Shown in pieces: positions 15,896 through 24,604 of a stretch of DNA of 37,819 nt. Source of the stretch: Pirellula sp. (GTDB taxonomy: Bacteria; Planctomycetota; Planctomycetia; Pirellulales; Pirellulaceae); assembly GCA_025459355.1 (NCBI GenBank), contig JALOQS010000007.1, forward strand, positions 1 to 37,819, in the 5' to 3' direction. Numbering within the stretch: the first letter of the stretch is position 1; every line of letters starts with the position of its first letter. Position numbers and translations under genes: made by a program. The notes under the pieces are model-generated. The model was given only the letters and a program-made list of their open reading frames with translations, had not been told where the DNA came from and made no database searches.

Positions 15896-17182
15896 ATGAA
15901 CCAGATCCATAAACACAAAGCCATCGTCGTCGGTGCGGGATTGTCAGGACTTATTGCCGCTCGCGAGCTCCAGCAGAGCGGTTGGCAAGTCACCGTCCTG
16001 GAGGCACGGAATCGCGTTGGTGGACGCATCCAAACCGATTGCGTCGATGGGTTTCTTCTGGATCATGGCTTTCAAGTTTATTTGACGGCTTACGAAACAG
16101 CAGGCCATGAGCTGAATCTGCCTGAACTCGGGTTGAAGTGCTTTCCTGCTGGCGCTCTGATTCAATTCCGGGGTAAACGATATCGAGTTGGCGATCCCAT
16201 GCGATGTGAGTTAACCCAGGCCTTGGGTCAACTCTTCACGACAGCCATCGCACCGATTGGCACGGTTTCGGACAAATGGAAACTGCTTCAATATCAGAAT
16301 CGAATCACACGCCTGTCCGAACAACAGGTTTTCCTAGAGTCACGTGTACCTGCACTGGATCGACTTAAACAGCTCGGATTCTCCGACGTCATGATCGAGC
16401 GATTCTTTATTCCATTCTTTCGCGGCATATTCCTGGATTCCAATTTTGATATCGCCTCGGACCGATTCGACTTTGTATTCCGCGCGTTTAGCTCCGGATT
16501 TGCAGCATTGCCCAAATGCGGTATGGGAGCCATCCCTCATCAGATCGCATCGGAGCTACAAAACGGCAGTATCCACCTCAATAAATCTGTCGCAAGCGTT
16601 AAGCCACGTATGGTGGTAACATCCGATGGGCAAGAGATACATGGCGATGCCATTATCGTTGCGACCGAGGAGCCATGTGCCAACCGATTACTCGCCTCGT
16701 TCCTCGCTCAGTCCAGCGTTCCCGCCCCTCCTAACAGCACCGCTTGCGTGTACTTTGCGGTCAACAATCCTCCGCTCCGAGAATCGACCCTCGTGCTTAA
16801 CGCGGACCGAATCGGGCCAATCAACAACCTATGCTTTCCAAGCTTTTGCCAATCATCCTACTCGTCGGACCACCGCGCGTTATTAAGCGTGAGTACAGTG
16901 GGAATCCCATCGGAACAAGGAGATGCACTGGTGTCGAGTGTCCGTGAACAACTGGTGGATTGGTTTGGCCAGCAGGCGAATTCATGGCAGCACTTGAAGA
17001 CGTATTTGGTGCCGTATGCTCTCCCTTCACAATCCGTGGCTGCTTTGGCACGAACGCCGACCATTCGCGTTGCAGAAGGGATCTATCGTTGCGGCGATTA
17101 TTGCAGATCTGCTAGCATCGAAGGGGCGATTCAAAGCGGTTTAGAAGTGGCAGGCTGTATTCAACGCGAACTCATGGTCTAA
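15896..17182 (+). CDS. FAD-dependent amine-oxidase/protoporphyrinogen-oxidase-like oxidoreductase
   Basis: The N-terminus carries the FAD-binding dinucleotide motif AIVVGAGLSGLIAARELQQSGWQVTVLEARNRVGGRI (residues about 9-44). It is followed by DGFLLDHGFQVYLTAY, which resembles the flavin-containing amine oxidase/phytoene-desaturase superfamily. The C-terminus has the matching FAD-contacting helix YRCGDYCRSASIEGAIQSGLEVAGCI. At 428 residues it is normal length for stand-alone bacterial members annotated as NAD(P)/FAD-dependent oxidoreductases. No signal peptide is present, so it is probably cytosolic or membrane-associated. The substrate could be an amine, a carotenoid-like polyene or a porphyrinogen; the sequence does not decide. 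It lies between the SDR gene and hrpB with short gaps. Confidence 0.88.
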   Translation: MNQIHKHKAIVVGAGLSGLIAARELQQSGWQVTVLEARNRVGGRIQTDCVDGFLLDHGFQVYLTAYETAGHELNLPELGLKCFPAGALIQFRGKRYRVGDPMRCELTQALGQLFTTAIAPIGTVSDKWKLLQYQNRITRLSEQQVFLESRVPALDRLKQLGFSDVMIERFFIPFFRGIFLDSNFDIASDRFDFVFRAFSSGFAALPKCGMGAIPHQIASELQNGSIHLNKSVASVKPRMVVTSDGQEIHGDAIIVATEEPCANRLLASFLAQSSVPAPPNSTACVYFAVNNPPLRESTLVLNADRIGPINNLCFPSFCQSSYSSDHRALLSVSTVGIPSEQGDALVSSVREQLVDWFGQQANSWQHLKTYLVPYALPSQSVAALARTPTIRVAEGIYRCGDYCRSASIEGAIQSGLEVAGCIQRELMV

Positions 17183-17203
17183 GAAAGAGACTCCAATCAT
17201 AAG

Positions 17204-19750
17204 ATGCCTAAAGTTTCTTTACCCATAGATGCCCATGTATTAGCAATCTGGGAAGCCGTCTCTAACAATCCGATTGTCGTCGTGGAGGCTCCTCCTGGTT
17301 CAGGCAAAACCACTCGCATCGCCCCTTATCTTGCTGGTCGATTGAGGGAGAGACACGATGACCGGCGCATTCAATTGTTACAACCTCGACGACTGGCTGC
17401 TCGTTCCGTTGCTCAGAGAATTTCATTCGAGGAAAATTGCCCGCTGGGAGACCGTGTCGGCTATCAAGTTCGTTTCGAAAACCGGACCAATCAACAAACA
17501 CGCGTCGTCGTTTCGACCGAAGGTATCCTGCTGCGTAGGTTGCAAGATGATCCGTTGATTGAGGATGTTGCGATCGTTTTGTTGGATGAGTTTCACGAAC
17601 GATCTTTGGACTCCGACTTAACCCTCGGCATGCTTCGCCGATTGCAACAAACGATGCGCGACGATCTCAGAATTGTCATCATGTCCGCCACGATTGACAC
17701 CAACTCGATACAACGAGTCCTCGGGCCTGTACCAATTGTTTCGGTTGATAGCCGTTGTTTTCCAGTCCAAATTCGCTTTCGTCCGATTCCGTCGCCCAAG
17801 ATAAAACCAGTGGAACACATGGCGGACAGCCTGTTGGATATCGTACCCAAACACGATGGTGATGTCCTCGCGTTTCTACCCGGTGCTGGTGAAATTGAAC
17901 GCACCGCCACTCTGCTAGAACGATCCTCGCTCTCACGAGATTGCGATATCGTCAAGCTTTATGGAACCATGCCACTCGAAGAACAATCTCGAGCCATCGA
18001 AACGGGAGTTCGGCGCAAGATTGTGTTAGCCACCAACATAGCGGAAACCTCGTTAACGATCGAAGGCATTCGCATCGTAGTCGATAGCGGATTGGCCAGG
18101 GTCATGCGATTCTCTTCCGACGTTGGTTTGGATCGATTGTGTTTGGAGAATATTAGCCAAGCGTCGGCCACGCAGCGCACCGGCCGAGCGGGACGTGTGG
18201 CTCCGGGCATTTGTTATCGTTTATGGTCAGAGGCCTCTGATCGTGCTCGTGCTCCTTATTTGGAACCCGAGATTGTCCGAGTCGATTTGGCGTCTGCCGC
18301 ATTGCAACTTTATGCCTGGGGCGAAGGATCCGCTAGCGATTTTCCTTGGTTGGAACCACCACATCCCGATGCTTGGCGAGCCGCAGAGCAGTTGCTCACC
18401 CATTTAGGGGCTATCGCAAATGAAAAGATTACGCCGTTGGGTAAGCAGTTGGTCCGCTTGCCCATTCATCCTCGCTTAGCTCGATTGCTGGTCGAATCCG
18501 TTCGCTTACGATGCGAGCCAAGAGCTTGTCTTTTGGCGGCCATGTTGTCGGAACGCGATCCGTTCGATCGGAGGGAAAGCCGAGATGCCCGGCCGGGCAT
18601 GGTGACACGCTCTGTTAATCGTTGGGACAGCGATTGCATTGAACGACTGGAAATCATCGAGGATTTTCTACATGGACGCAATCGCTCGTCCTCTTTCGGA
18701 GAGTTGAATCGAAACGCGGTTAGCAATATCACATCCGTGGCAAAACAACTCCAACAGGCTCTCAAAGAATTATCGATCGGTCCCAATAGAGAAGTCGTCC
18801 CTGACACGGAACGCGAGTCTCTGATGCTTTGTCTGTTAGCTGGTTATCCAGATCGGCTGGCTCGTCGGCGTGGGCCGGGTAAAAGCAACGGACTAATGGT
18901 TGGAGGAAAAGGTGTCACGCTGGCACCTCAAAGCGGGGTGTGTGAGCCAGAATTCTTTCTTTGCATCGATGTCGATTCAGGACGTGGTGATGCCAATGTC
19001 AGGCAGGCCAGCGGAGTTAATAGCGATTGGGTTATGAATGGCGCTGTCGAGAGAGAAGAGTGTTTCTTTCATCCGACTCAGAAACAAATTGTTGCACGAA
19101 AACAAACGGTTTGGATCGATTTGGTACTCCATGAGACTCCCACAGCCATCACGGATTTGGCCAGAGCGAAAGCGATATTGTTCCAAGCGGTCCGGCAAAA
19201 TTGGGAAACCACCTTTCCCAAAGATGACGAAACCATGATTAGTTTTATCGAGCGAGTAAACTGTTTGAGGGAGTGGTTGCCCGAATTGGAGTTACCGCTG
19301 ATTGATCAAAGTGTTTTGTTTGCTGTAGCGGAACAACTTTGCGAAGGAGCCCGGTCTTTATCCGACGTCAAAAATGGATCTTGGCTCGATTGGCTTCGAT
19401 CGAGATTTTCCAACGAACAATTGAACGCCGTGGAGCGAGAAGCGCCAGCCAGGATTGTTGTGCCCAGTGGTAGCTCCATTAAACTTCAATACGCTACAGG
19501 AAAAGCACCGGTGCTAGCGGTCAAGATCCAAGAGGTCTTTTCCATGAAGTCGACACCGCGAGTTGCTAAGGGACGAATCCCTGTATTGCTACACCTGTTG
19601 TCGCCCGCCATGCGACCACAACAAATCACAGACGACCTCGAATCCTTTTGGGCAAATGGTTACCCCGAAGTCAAAAAGGAGTTGCGGCGCAGATATCCCA
19701 AACACTCTTGGCCGGACGACCCTACAACCGCTACTCCGGGGAAAAAGTAA
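17204..19750 (+). CDS. hrpB: ATP-dependent helicase HrpB (DExH box)
   Basis: At 848 residues this matches the usual HrpB length. DExH helicase motifs appear in order: VVEAPPGSGKTTRIAPYL (Walker A, K35), QPRRLAARSVAQRI, VSTEGILLRRL, LLDEFHERSLDSDL (DEFH near 128), IVIMSATIDT, LAFLPGAGEIERT, VLATNIAETSLTIEGI and QRTGRAGRVAPG. The helicase-associated domain follows, and the end shows the HrpB-specific C-terminal segment (LLHLLSPAMRPQQITDDLESFWANGYPEVKKELRRRYPKH split over several helices). HrpB is a widely conserved bacterial RNA helicase-like ATPase of incompletely defined function, distinct from the larger HrpA. The start ATG follows the FAD gene by 21 nt without a strong ribosome-binding site. 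Confidence 0.96.
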   Translation: MPKVSLPIDAHVLAIWEAVSNNPIVVVEAPPGSGKTTRIAPYLAGRLRERHDDRRIQLLQPRRLAARSVAQRISFEENCPLGDRVGYQVRFENRTNQQTRVVVSTEGILLRRLQDDPLIEDVAIVLLDEFHERSLDSDLTLGMLRRLQQTMRDDLRIVIMSATIDTNSIQRVLGPVPIVSVDSRCFPVQIRFRPIPSPKIKPVEHMADSLLDIVPKHDGDVLAFLPGAGEIERTATLLERSSLSRDCDIVKLYGTMPLEEQSRAIETGVRRKIVLATNIAETSLTIEGIRIVVDSGLARVMRFSSDVGLDRLCLENISQASATQRTGRAGRVAPGICYRLWSEASDRARAPYLEPEIVRVDLASAALQLYAWGEGSASDFPWLEPPHPDAWRAAEQLLTHLGAIANEKITPLGKQLVRLPIHPRLARLLVESVRLRCEPRACLLAAMLSERDPFDRRESRDARPGMVTRSVNRWDSDCIERLEIIEDFLHGRNRSSSFGELNRNAVSNITSVAKQLQQALKELSIGPNREVVPDTERESLMLCLLAGYPDRLARRRGPGKSNGLMVGGKGVTLAPQSGVCEPEFFLCIDVDSGRGDANVRQASGVNSDWVMNGAVEREECFFHPTQKQIVARKQTVWIDLVLHETPTAITDLARAKAILFQAVRQNWETTFPKDDETMISFIERVNCLREWLPELELPLIDQSVLFAVAEQLCEGARSLSDVKNGSWLDWLRSRFSNEQLNAVEREAPARIVVPSGSSIKLQYATGKAPVLAVKIQEVFSMKSTPRVAKGRIPVLLHLLSPAMRPQQITDDLESFWANGYPEVKKELRRRYPKHSWPDDPTTATPGKK

Positions 19751-19840
19751 AGTTTCCATTAACTAAAGTTCCAAAAGCGTAGTCTTGAGCGAATCCGCAG
19801 CGCGATAAGAATGATGTCGCGTGGAAACTTTAGTTTTTCT
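19749..19840 (+). terminator. Inverted repeats after hrpB (possible terminator)
   Basis: AAAGTTTCCA begins in the hrpB stop codon (19749-19758). A related copy ACTAAAGTTCC follows (19762-19772). Both can pair with TGGAAACTTTAGT at 19822-19834, which runs directly into TTTTTCTTT. The distal pairing followed by a T-run fits a long-loop terminator; the two competing left arms give two alternative folds. The 280-base gap 19751-20030 otherwise shows nothing beyond the leader of the next gene. Confidence 0.4.
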
Positions 19841-20030
19841 TTGCGGTGAGTTGTTGTCCTCGCGAGCGTAGCGACCGGCATCGCTGATCCGATTTTCCAA
19901 ATGTCGGAATCTGTTTTTGGTCGACAGAAACGGTTCGATAGGGAATGGTATACCGCTTTGTTCTCGGAACAAACGCTATGACTTTCTGTTAGTCCGAACT
20001 CGGAACCCCGACAAAAGACAATCGAATCGA

Positions 20031-22025
20031 ATGAATTCGTTCATCACCAATCCTGCCGTCAAAAGCATTTTACGAGGCATTCTCGTTTGGGCTCCGTTAT
20101 GGATTTTGACGACTATCATTTTTGGTGCGCTCGGCGTTGTTTATGCGTTCTTTCTCAAAACCGATACCTACATCGCGTCGCAAGCGCTTCTGGTACGGGA
20201 CGAAGCCAACGGCGCCGTGATGAGGCTCGGTCGCTTTCAAAGCCAAACCGAAATGAAAGCGGCCCAAGAAACGATACTTGAGATGGCGAAAAGCCATCAA
20301 GTAGTCAGAGACGCCTTGGTCGAGGTGGGAGAACCACCGATGATTATGAATTGGTTTCTCCCGGCTTCGTTTTCTGGTGAATATCCGTCCAAAGAGTTGG
20401 TCGAGGAGACAGCTAGCCAAGCCATACAAGTTCACGCTCCAAAAGGGACAGAATTTGGCACGACCGAAATCATCTATTTGGATGTTAAGTCCAATACCAA
20501 AGAGCATTCCCGACTACTCAATAAAGCCCTGTGCGATGCGCTCGAATCTCGTTTGCAACAAGTACGACGAGCTCGTGCTGACGGCGTCATTCTGGAACTA
20601 CTGAGTGCACGCGATTCCCGTCGCCAAGCATTAACCGATGCGACCGAAGAACTCGTGGAAGTCGAACGAGCCGCTGGGTCAGATCTAACCGACCTACGCG
20701 GGCTGACCGAAACCGTTGGCGGCACGTCTTCCTCGCGGGCGGAGCTGGAACAAATCAAGAACGAAATTCGCCAATCCGAGGCCGCTCGCCAAGCTTTGCT
20801 TTCTGACCGGGATATGTTAACGAAAGCGTCCGAAGACCCACAAGGATTCCTCGTTGCACCAAGCTCAGTGCTCAATGCTCACCCAGGTCTCAAAAGGATG
20901 CGCGAAGGCTTGGCGGATTCACAAATCCAAGGTGCACATATACTTGGAAAGTTTACCGCCGACCATCCTTCTGCGATCGCTTCTCAATCCGCACAGTCCG
21001 CCATAGCAAACCGTTTCTCCAATGAACTCAAAGCGGCTATCGCAACGGTCGATGCGGATTTATCTCTTGCCGAAAGCAAGCTACAGCGATTGGAGAGCCA
21101 AAAGTTAAAATCAGAAGAAAGATTAGGAACCATCGCCGAGGGACGCGCTTCGTACGCAAATCTTGTAGCGGAAGTAAAATCCAAAACCGCATTGCTGGAA
21201 GCCGCTGAGCGAGAGTTAGCAGGCGCTCAAGCCGCGCGCGACGCCTCCATCTCCACCAGTCTACTCACGCGACTCGATGCACCGATTGTGAGCGACCGAC
21301 CTACCGGACCGGGTCGAACCACTTTGTCGGGACTCAGTGCAGTCGCTGGTTTAGTCTTTGGTCTGGGTGTTGTATTCGCGATTACACCCATCGATATGGG
21401 GCCAACTTACGGTAGACGATCTCGTGACAAAGTTACTGGCAGGCGAGCTGCCGACGAATCTCTTACATCCGAACGTCCATCGCTCAGCAACCATGATCCT
21501 AATGACCCTCAGGTATCATCAGTCGAGCCCAAGCCATCACTGAATACGACGAACATCTACTCGGAATCGTCGTCTATCAAACCGACTGCCAACAATGATG
21601 TCATGGAGCTGTTAACTGAGACCAATTCCAACAGCGCCGATGACCTCTTTGCCAAGATCATGGAAAAATCTATGACGGTACATCGCAGGGCAAAGTTGAA
21701 TATGCAGTTCGATATTGAACCCGTTGAGGACCACAAGAAAACAGACGAGGGCGAACCACAACGCGATCAATCCGACTCGGGAAATCGTCCACCCTCGACC
21801 CACAAAGGTAGCCAAGACCGGGTGAGATTTACAACCGACGTGGATAATGCTTTCCGTGAATTGGCGCGTCTTAAATCCCTAAAACCAGATTGCCACAACG
21901 AAGAACAAAATATCGATAAGAAAATAAACGAAATCAAAGCACTTCTCGAAGCAATGGGTTATCCCGCCAACACTGAGATCTTAAAGAAACAAGGTTACAT
22001 TCGCCCACGTCCATCCCAGTCATAG
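20031..22025 (+). CDS. Wzz/GumC-like polysaccharide chain-length determinant protein
   Basis: I start at the ATG at 20031 (MNSFITNPAVKSI); the 38 residues added by the ORF track are polar and unlike a Wzz N-terminus. The product of 664 residues has TM1 at about 15-43 (GILVWAPLWILTTIIFGALGVVYAFFL). A long periplasmic part with coiled coil follows (LLSARDSRRQALTDATEELVEVERAAG), and TM2 lies at about 430-455 (LSGLSAVAGLVFGLGVVFAI). This is the polysaccharide co-polymerase topology, which sets exopolysaccharide or O-antigen chain length or helps export. After TM2 a roughly 200-residue acidic, Ser/Asn-rich cytoplasmic tail replaces the BY-kinase domain of Wzc-type proteins; no Walker motif is present. 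No glycosyltransferase or Wzx/Wzy gene is adjacent. Confidence 0.8.
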   Translation: MNSFITNPAVKSILRGILVWAPLWILTTIIFGALGVVYAFFLKTDTYIASQALLVRDEANGAVMRLGRFQSQTEMKAAQETILEMAKSHQVVRDALVEVGEPPMIMNWFLPASFSGEYPSKELVEETASQAIQVHAPKGTEFGTTEIIYLDVKSNTKEHSRLLNKALCDALESRLQQVRRARADGVILELLSARDSRRQALTDATEELVEVERAAGSDLTDLRGLTETVGGTSSSRAELEQIKNEIRQSEAARQALLSDRDMLTKASEDPQGFLVAPSSVLNAHPGLKRMREGLADSQIQGAHILGKFTADHPSAIASQSAQSAIANRFSNELKAAIATVDADLSLAESKLQRLESQKLKSEERLGTIAEGRASYANLVAEVKSKTALLEAAERELAGAQAARDASISTSLLTRLDAPIVSDRPTGPGRTTLSGLSAVAGLVFGLGVVFAITPIDMGPTYGRRSRDKVTGRRAADESLTSERPSLSNHDPNDPQVSSVEPKPSLNTTNIYSESSSIKPTANNDVMELLTETNSNSADDLFAKIMEKSMTVHRRAKLNMQFDIEPVEDHKKTDEGEPQRDQSDSGNRPPSTHKGSQDRVRFTTDVDNAFRELARLKSLKPDCHNEEQNIDKKINEIKALLEAMGYPANTEILKKQGYIRPRPSQS

Positions 22026-22116
22026 AATTTTTTTGAACCTTACGAGTTGACTCGGTCGTACAATGACGCAACTGGTTCGCGACCGTTAACACTCGTGCTC
22101 GATTGAGCATCACCAT

Positions 22117-22132
22117 TCAAAAAGTTTTTTGA
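22117..22132. promoter_or_regulatory. Perfect A/T palindrome just upstream of the fasciclin gene
   Basis: TCAAAAA-GT-TTTTTGA has 7-bp arms and ends 18 nt before the ATG. It could be an operator or a leader hairpin. Its position between a presumed promoter and the start codon of a gene that looks highly expressed makes a regulatory role plausible but unproven. Confidence 0.35.
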
Positions 22133-22150
22133 TTACGACGGATACAACCT

Positions 22151-23041
22151 ATGAAGACAAGATTTTTCGGTATTGCTCTCGCAGTTGTTGCGGGACTGAA
22201 CGGCGTTGCTAACGCCCAAAAGAACATTGTAGAAACCGCTGTTGAAGCTGGCAGCTTCAAGACCTTGGTAGCCGCTGCGACCGCAGCTGACCTTGGTGGC
22301 GCTCTCTCCGGCCCTGGACCATTCACCGTTTTCGCACCTACAGATGAAGCTTTCGCAAAGTTGCCAAAGGGTACTGTAGAAACATTGCTCAAGCCTGAGA
22401 ACAAGGCAAAGCTTCAAGCGATTCTCAAGTATCACGTCGTCTCCGGCACAGTTATGGCCGCAGACGTAGTGAAGGTTAAGGGTGCTGTTTCCCTAAACGG
22501 TCAACGAATTGCTGTTAAGGTTGATGGCGGCAAAGTCGCTGTTGACAGTGCAAACGTTGTCAAGACTGACATCAAGTGCAGCAATGGCGTGATCCACGTT
22601 ATCGATAGCGTGATTCTACCATCGACCGATTTGATCCCTGCTGTTGCCGACAAAGCTGGCAGCTTCAAGACCTTGCTAGCTGCAGTTAAGGCCGCTGGTC
22701 TTGCAGAAACTCTCAGCGGAGAAGGTCCATTCACTGTATTCGCACCAACCGATGCAGCGTTTGCAAAGATTCCAGAAGCGACCTTGAAGGATCTGCTCAA
22801 GCCAGAAAACAAAGACAAGCTTGTTGCGATTTTGACCTACCACGTTGTTCCAGGCCGTGTCTTCTCCGAAGGTGCTTTGGAAGCAAAGTCCGCTAAGACC
22901 GTCCAAGGTTCCAGCGTCAAGATCTCCGTCAAAGACGGTGCAGCCTATGTTGATAATGCCAAGATTGTCACCACCGACATCAACGCAGCTAACGGCGTGA
23001 TCCATGTGATCGACACCGTGATTATGCCACCAGCTAAGTAA
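22151..23041 (+). CDS. Secreted protein with two fasciclin (FAS1) domains
   Basis: A signal peptide ([25 protein letters not shown]) is followed by two FAS1 domains, residues about 27-160 and 161-296. Each has the H1 motif ([17 protein letters not shown] and [17 protein letters not shown]), the YH motif ([11 protein letters not shown] and [11 protein letters not shown]) and the H2-type end [11 protein letters not shown] / [14 protein letters not shown]1 domains mediate adhesion in secreted and surface proteins. The domains are closely related, including a 23-nt identical stretch 408 nt apart, so the gene arose by internal duplication. Lysine is written AAG about 25 times against about 4 AAA, unlike neighbouring genes, which suggests high expression. 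It is monocistronic and closed by a strong terminator. Confidence 0.96.
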   Translation: MKTRFFGIALAVVAGLNGVANAQKNIVETAVEAGSFKTLVAAATAADLGGALSGPGPFTVFAPTDEAFAKLPKGTVETLLKPENKAKLQAILKYHVVSGTVMAADVVKVKGAVSLNGQRIAVKVDGGKVAVDSANVVKTDIKCSNGVIHVIDSVILPSTDLIPAVADKAGSFKTLLAAVKAAGLAETLSGEGPFTVFAPTDAAFAKIPEATLKDLLKPENKDKLVAILTYHVVPGRVFSEGALEAKSAKTVQGSSVKISVKDGAAYVDNAKIVTTDINAANGVIHVIDTVIMPPAK

Positions 23042-23069
23042 GCTTGACGATTATCCGTCCAAAAATAAG

Positions 23070-23102
23070 AAAGGGCAGCGTGCAATATCGCTGCCCTTTT
23101 TT
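23070..23102. terminator. Strong rho-independent terminator, bidirectional
   Basis: AAAGGGCAGCG (23070-23080), an 8-nt loop and CGCTGCCCTTT form an 11-bp stem followed by a T-run on the plus strand. On the minus strand the other flank (CTTATTTTT) also gives a U-rich tail. It lies between the convergent fasciclin gene and oxidoreductase gene and should serve both. Confidence 0.9.
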
Positions 23103-23155
23103 CGTATCGAGCCCGAACAAACTTCGCGCGAGCTGACAGTTAAATCAATTTCCGA

Positions 23156-24481
23156 CTAGAGGGTCCAGCCCTTGCGATACTCTTTGTGGAGTAGATTGTT
23201 AGCGGATTCGGAATTGGTTACTTTGAATTTATCTGTATCCCATGCCAGTTCCTCACCAGACTTGTAAGCCACGACTCCTAGGAGGACTGCTTCGGTGAGT
23301 GCACCGGAATATTCAAAGTTACAAGTGGTTGGCTTTCCGGTTCGTATGGCTTCAAGCCATTCTTCGTGATGCCCGATCGATTCAGGAATGGTTGGCTCGG
23401 GTCGAACATAGGAAGTGTATTTGTCGTGAGGAAGCAAAACATGCTCACCGTAGTTGGAAAGAATGATCCCTTCGCTTCCGACAAACAATTGCCCGCCACC
23501 CCAGTTAAATGGATTGCCGTTACGATCCTTTAGTTCGTTTAGCTTGTCTGGTCGGCGTCCACTGTCGTACCACGTAACCTTTACTTCGGGTGCATCGCCG
23601 CGAGCTGGATAGAGATAATCGACAATGGCCCATTCGGGAGGCGTTACCGGATCGAATTCTGTTCCCTTTGCACTAATTTTAACCGGCGCCTTTAGATCTA
23701 GTGCCCAATGAACCAAATCGAGAAAGTGACAACCAAAGTCACCCAAAGCGCCGGTCCCGAAATCCCAAAATCGTCTCCAATTGAACGGATGGATCGATTG
23801 GCTGTAGGGTCTATCAGGAGCTGGGCCTAACCAAAGATCCCAATCCAAGTGTTTGGGAACTGTTATCCCGCTCTCAAACTTGCCGCCGGTGTATTTTGCA
23901 CCAGCCCATACGTGGACCTCGCGTATCGGTCCGATCGCACCCGCACGGATTAGCTCCACCACGCGTCTATAATTGGACCCTGCGTGAATCTGTGTCCCCA
24001 TCTGTGTTGCAACGCCAGCTTCCTTAGCGAGCTCTCTTAAAACGCGCGTTTCATAGACGGTGTGCGTCAGCGGTTTTTCGCAATAGACAGGTTTGTTCAT
24101 CCGAAGTGCCATAGCGGCAGCGGGAGCGTGTGTATGGTCAGGCGTACCTACTAGTACACCATCGATCTTATCGGATTCCTTTTCCAGCATGATTCGAAAG
24201 TCCTGGTAGCGCGCAGCCTCTCGATACTTTTGAGCTCCCTTTTCTAGTAACTCCTTGTCAACGTCGGCGATAGCGATGATGTTTTGCGAACTACAGCCCG
24301 CAATGTTTTCACCAGCTCGCCCCGTAGCACCGATAGCGACCAAGTTTAATTTTTCGTTCGGTGACGTAGACGCCTTGGTCGGCGTAGGATTGAGGTGATA
24401 ACCTAGGAATGCTGCTGAAGAGGTCGTTACAGTCGTAGACAAAAAATGTCTTCGACTCGAATTGGGTTGGAGTCGATTCAT
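23156..24481 (-). CDS. Tat-exported Gfo/Idh/MocA family oxidoreductase
   Basis: The N-terminal twin-arginine signal (NSSRRHFLSTTVTTSSAAFLG) is followed by an NAD(P)-binding Rossmann domain (LNLVAIGATGRAGENIAG, with ADVDKELL after the second strand). The catalytic-lysine motif is CEKPLTHTVYE, and the C-terminal substrate domain includes HLDWDLWLGPAPDRPYSQ and FGTGALGDFGCHFLDLVHWAL. Planctomycetes encode many exported members, thought to oxidise or rearrange sugars and polyols with a tightly bound cofactor that is exported folded; the substrate is unknown. AGGGA lies 7 nt before the ATG. A possible -10 element TATAAT lies at 24545-24550. It shares a C-rich leader motif with the second Gfo gene at 31332. 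Confidence 0.93.
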   Translation of the reverse strand: MNRLQPNSSRRHFLSTTVTTSSAAFLGYHLNPTPTKASTSPNEKLNLVAIGATGRAGENIAGCSSQNIIAIADVDKELLEKGAQKYREAARYQDFRIMLEKESDKIDGVLVGTPDHTHAPAAAMALRMNKPVYCEKPLTHTVYETRVLRELAKEAGVATQMGTQIHAGSNYRRVVELIRAGAIGPIREVHVWAGAKYTGGKFESGITVPKHLDWDLWLGPAPDRPYSQSIHPFNWRRFWDFGTGALGDFGCHFLDLVHWALDLKAPVKISAKGTEFDPVTPPEWAIVDYLYPARGDAPEVKVTWYDSGRRPDKLNELKDRNGNPFNWGGGQLFVGSEGIILSNYGEHVLLPHDKYTSYVRPEPTIPESIGHHEEWLEAIRTGKPTTCNFEYSGALTEAVLLGVVAYKSGEELAWDTDKFKVTNSESANNLLHKEYRKGWTL

Positions 24482-24498
24482 GAGAAATCCCTTTTTTG

Positions 24499-24516
24499 GG
24501 TGGGAGGAACAGTGGC
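24499..24516 (-). promoter_or_regulatory. C-rich leader motif upstream of the Gfo/Idh/MocA gene (copy 1)
   Basis: On the coding strand GCCACTGTTCCTCCCACC ends 17 nt before the ATG at 24481. The second Gfo gene has GCCACATTCCTCCCACC ending 18 nt before its ATG. CCUCC resembles the 16S anti-Shine-Dalgarno sequence, and here UCCC could pair with the gene's own AGGGA ribosome-binding site. Confidence 0.5.
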
Positions 24517-24544
24517 CGAAGGGGCAATGGGTGGGAATCTGACT

Positions 24545-24550
24545 ATTATA
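24545..24550 (-). promoter_or_regulatory. Possible -10 element for the Gfo/Idh/MocA gene (copy 1)
   Basis: TATAAT on the coding strand matches the consensus -10 exactly and would give a leader of about 55 nt. No -35 with 16-18 nt spacing is recognisable, so this is tentative. Confidence 0.3.
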
Positions 24551-24604
24551 CCGAATTCAGCCGCAGCGTTTTTGATGAGAACTGCTACTCGTTCCCCATG
24601 ATAA

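Noticed and set aside
19763-19972. 69-aa minus-strand ORF after hrpB
   Set aside because: It overlaps the inverted-repeat region and the leader of the next gene, with no domain or ribosome-binding site.
19917-20030. 38-residue N-terminal extension of the Wzz-like protein
   Set aside because: It is polar and Arg-rich, lies upstream of the expected membrane segment and contains no ribosome-binding support; the ATG at 20031 fits family architecture.
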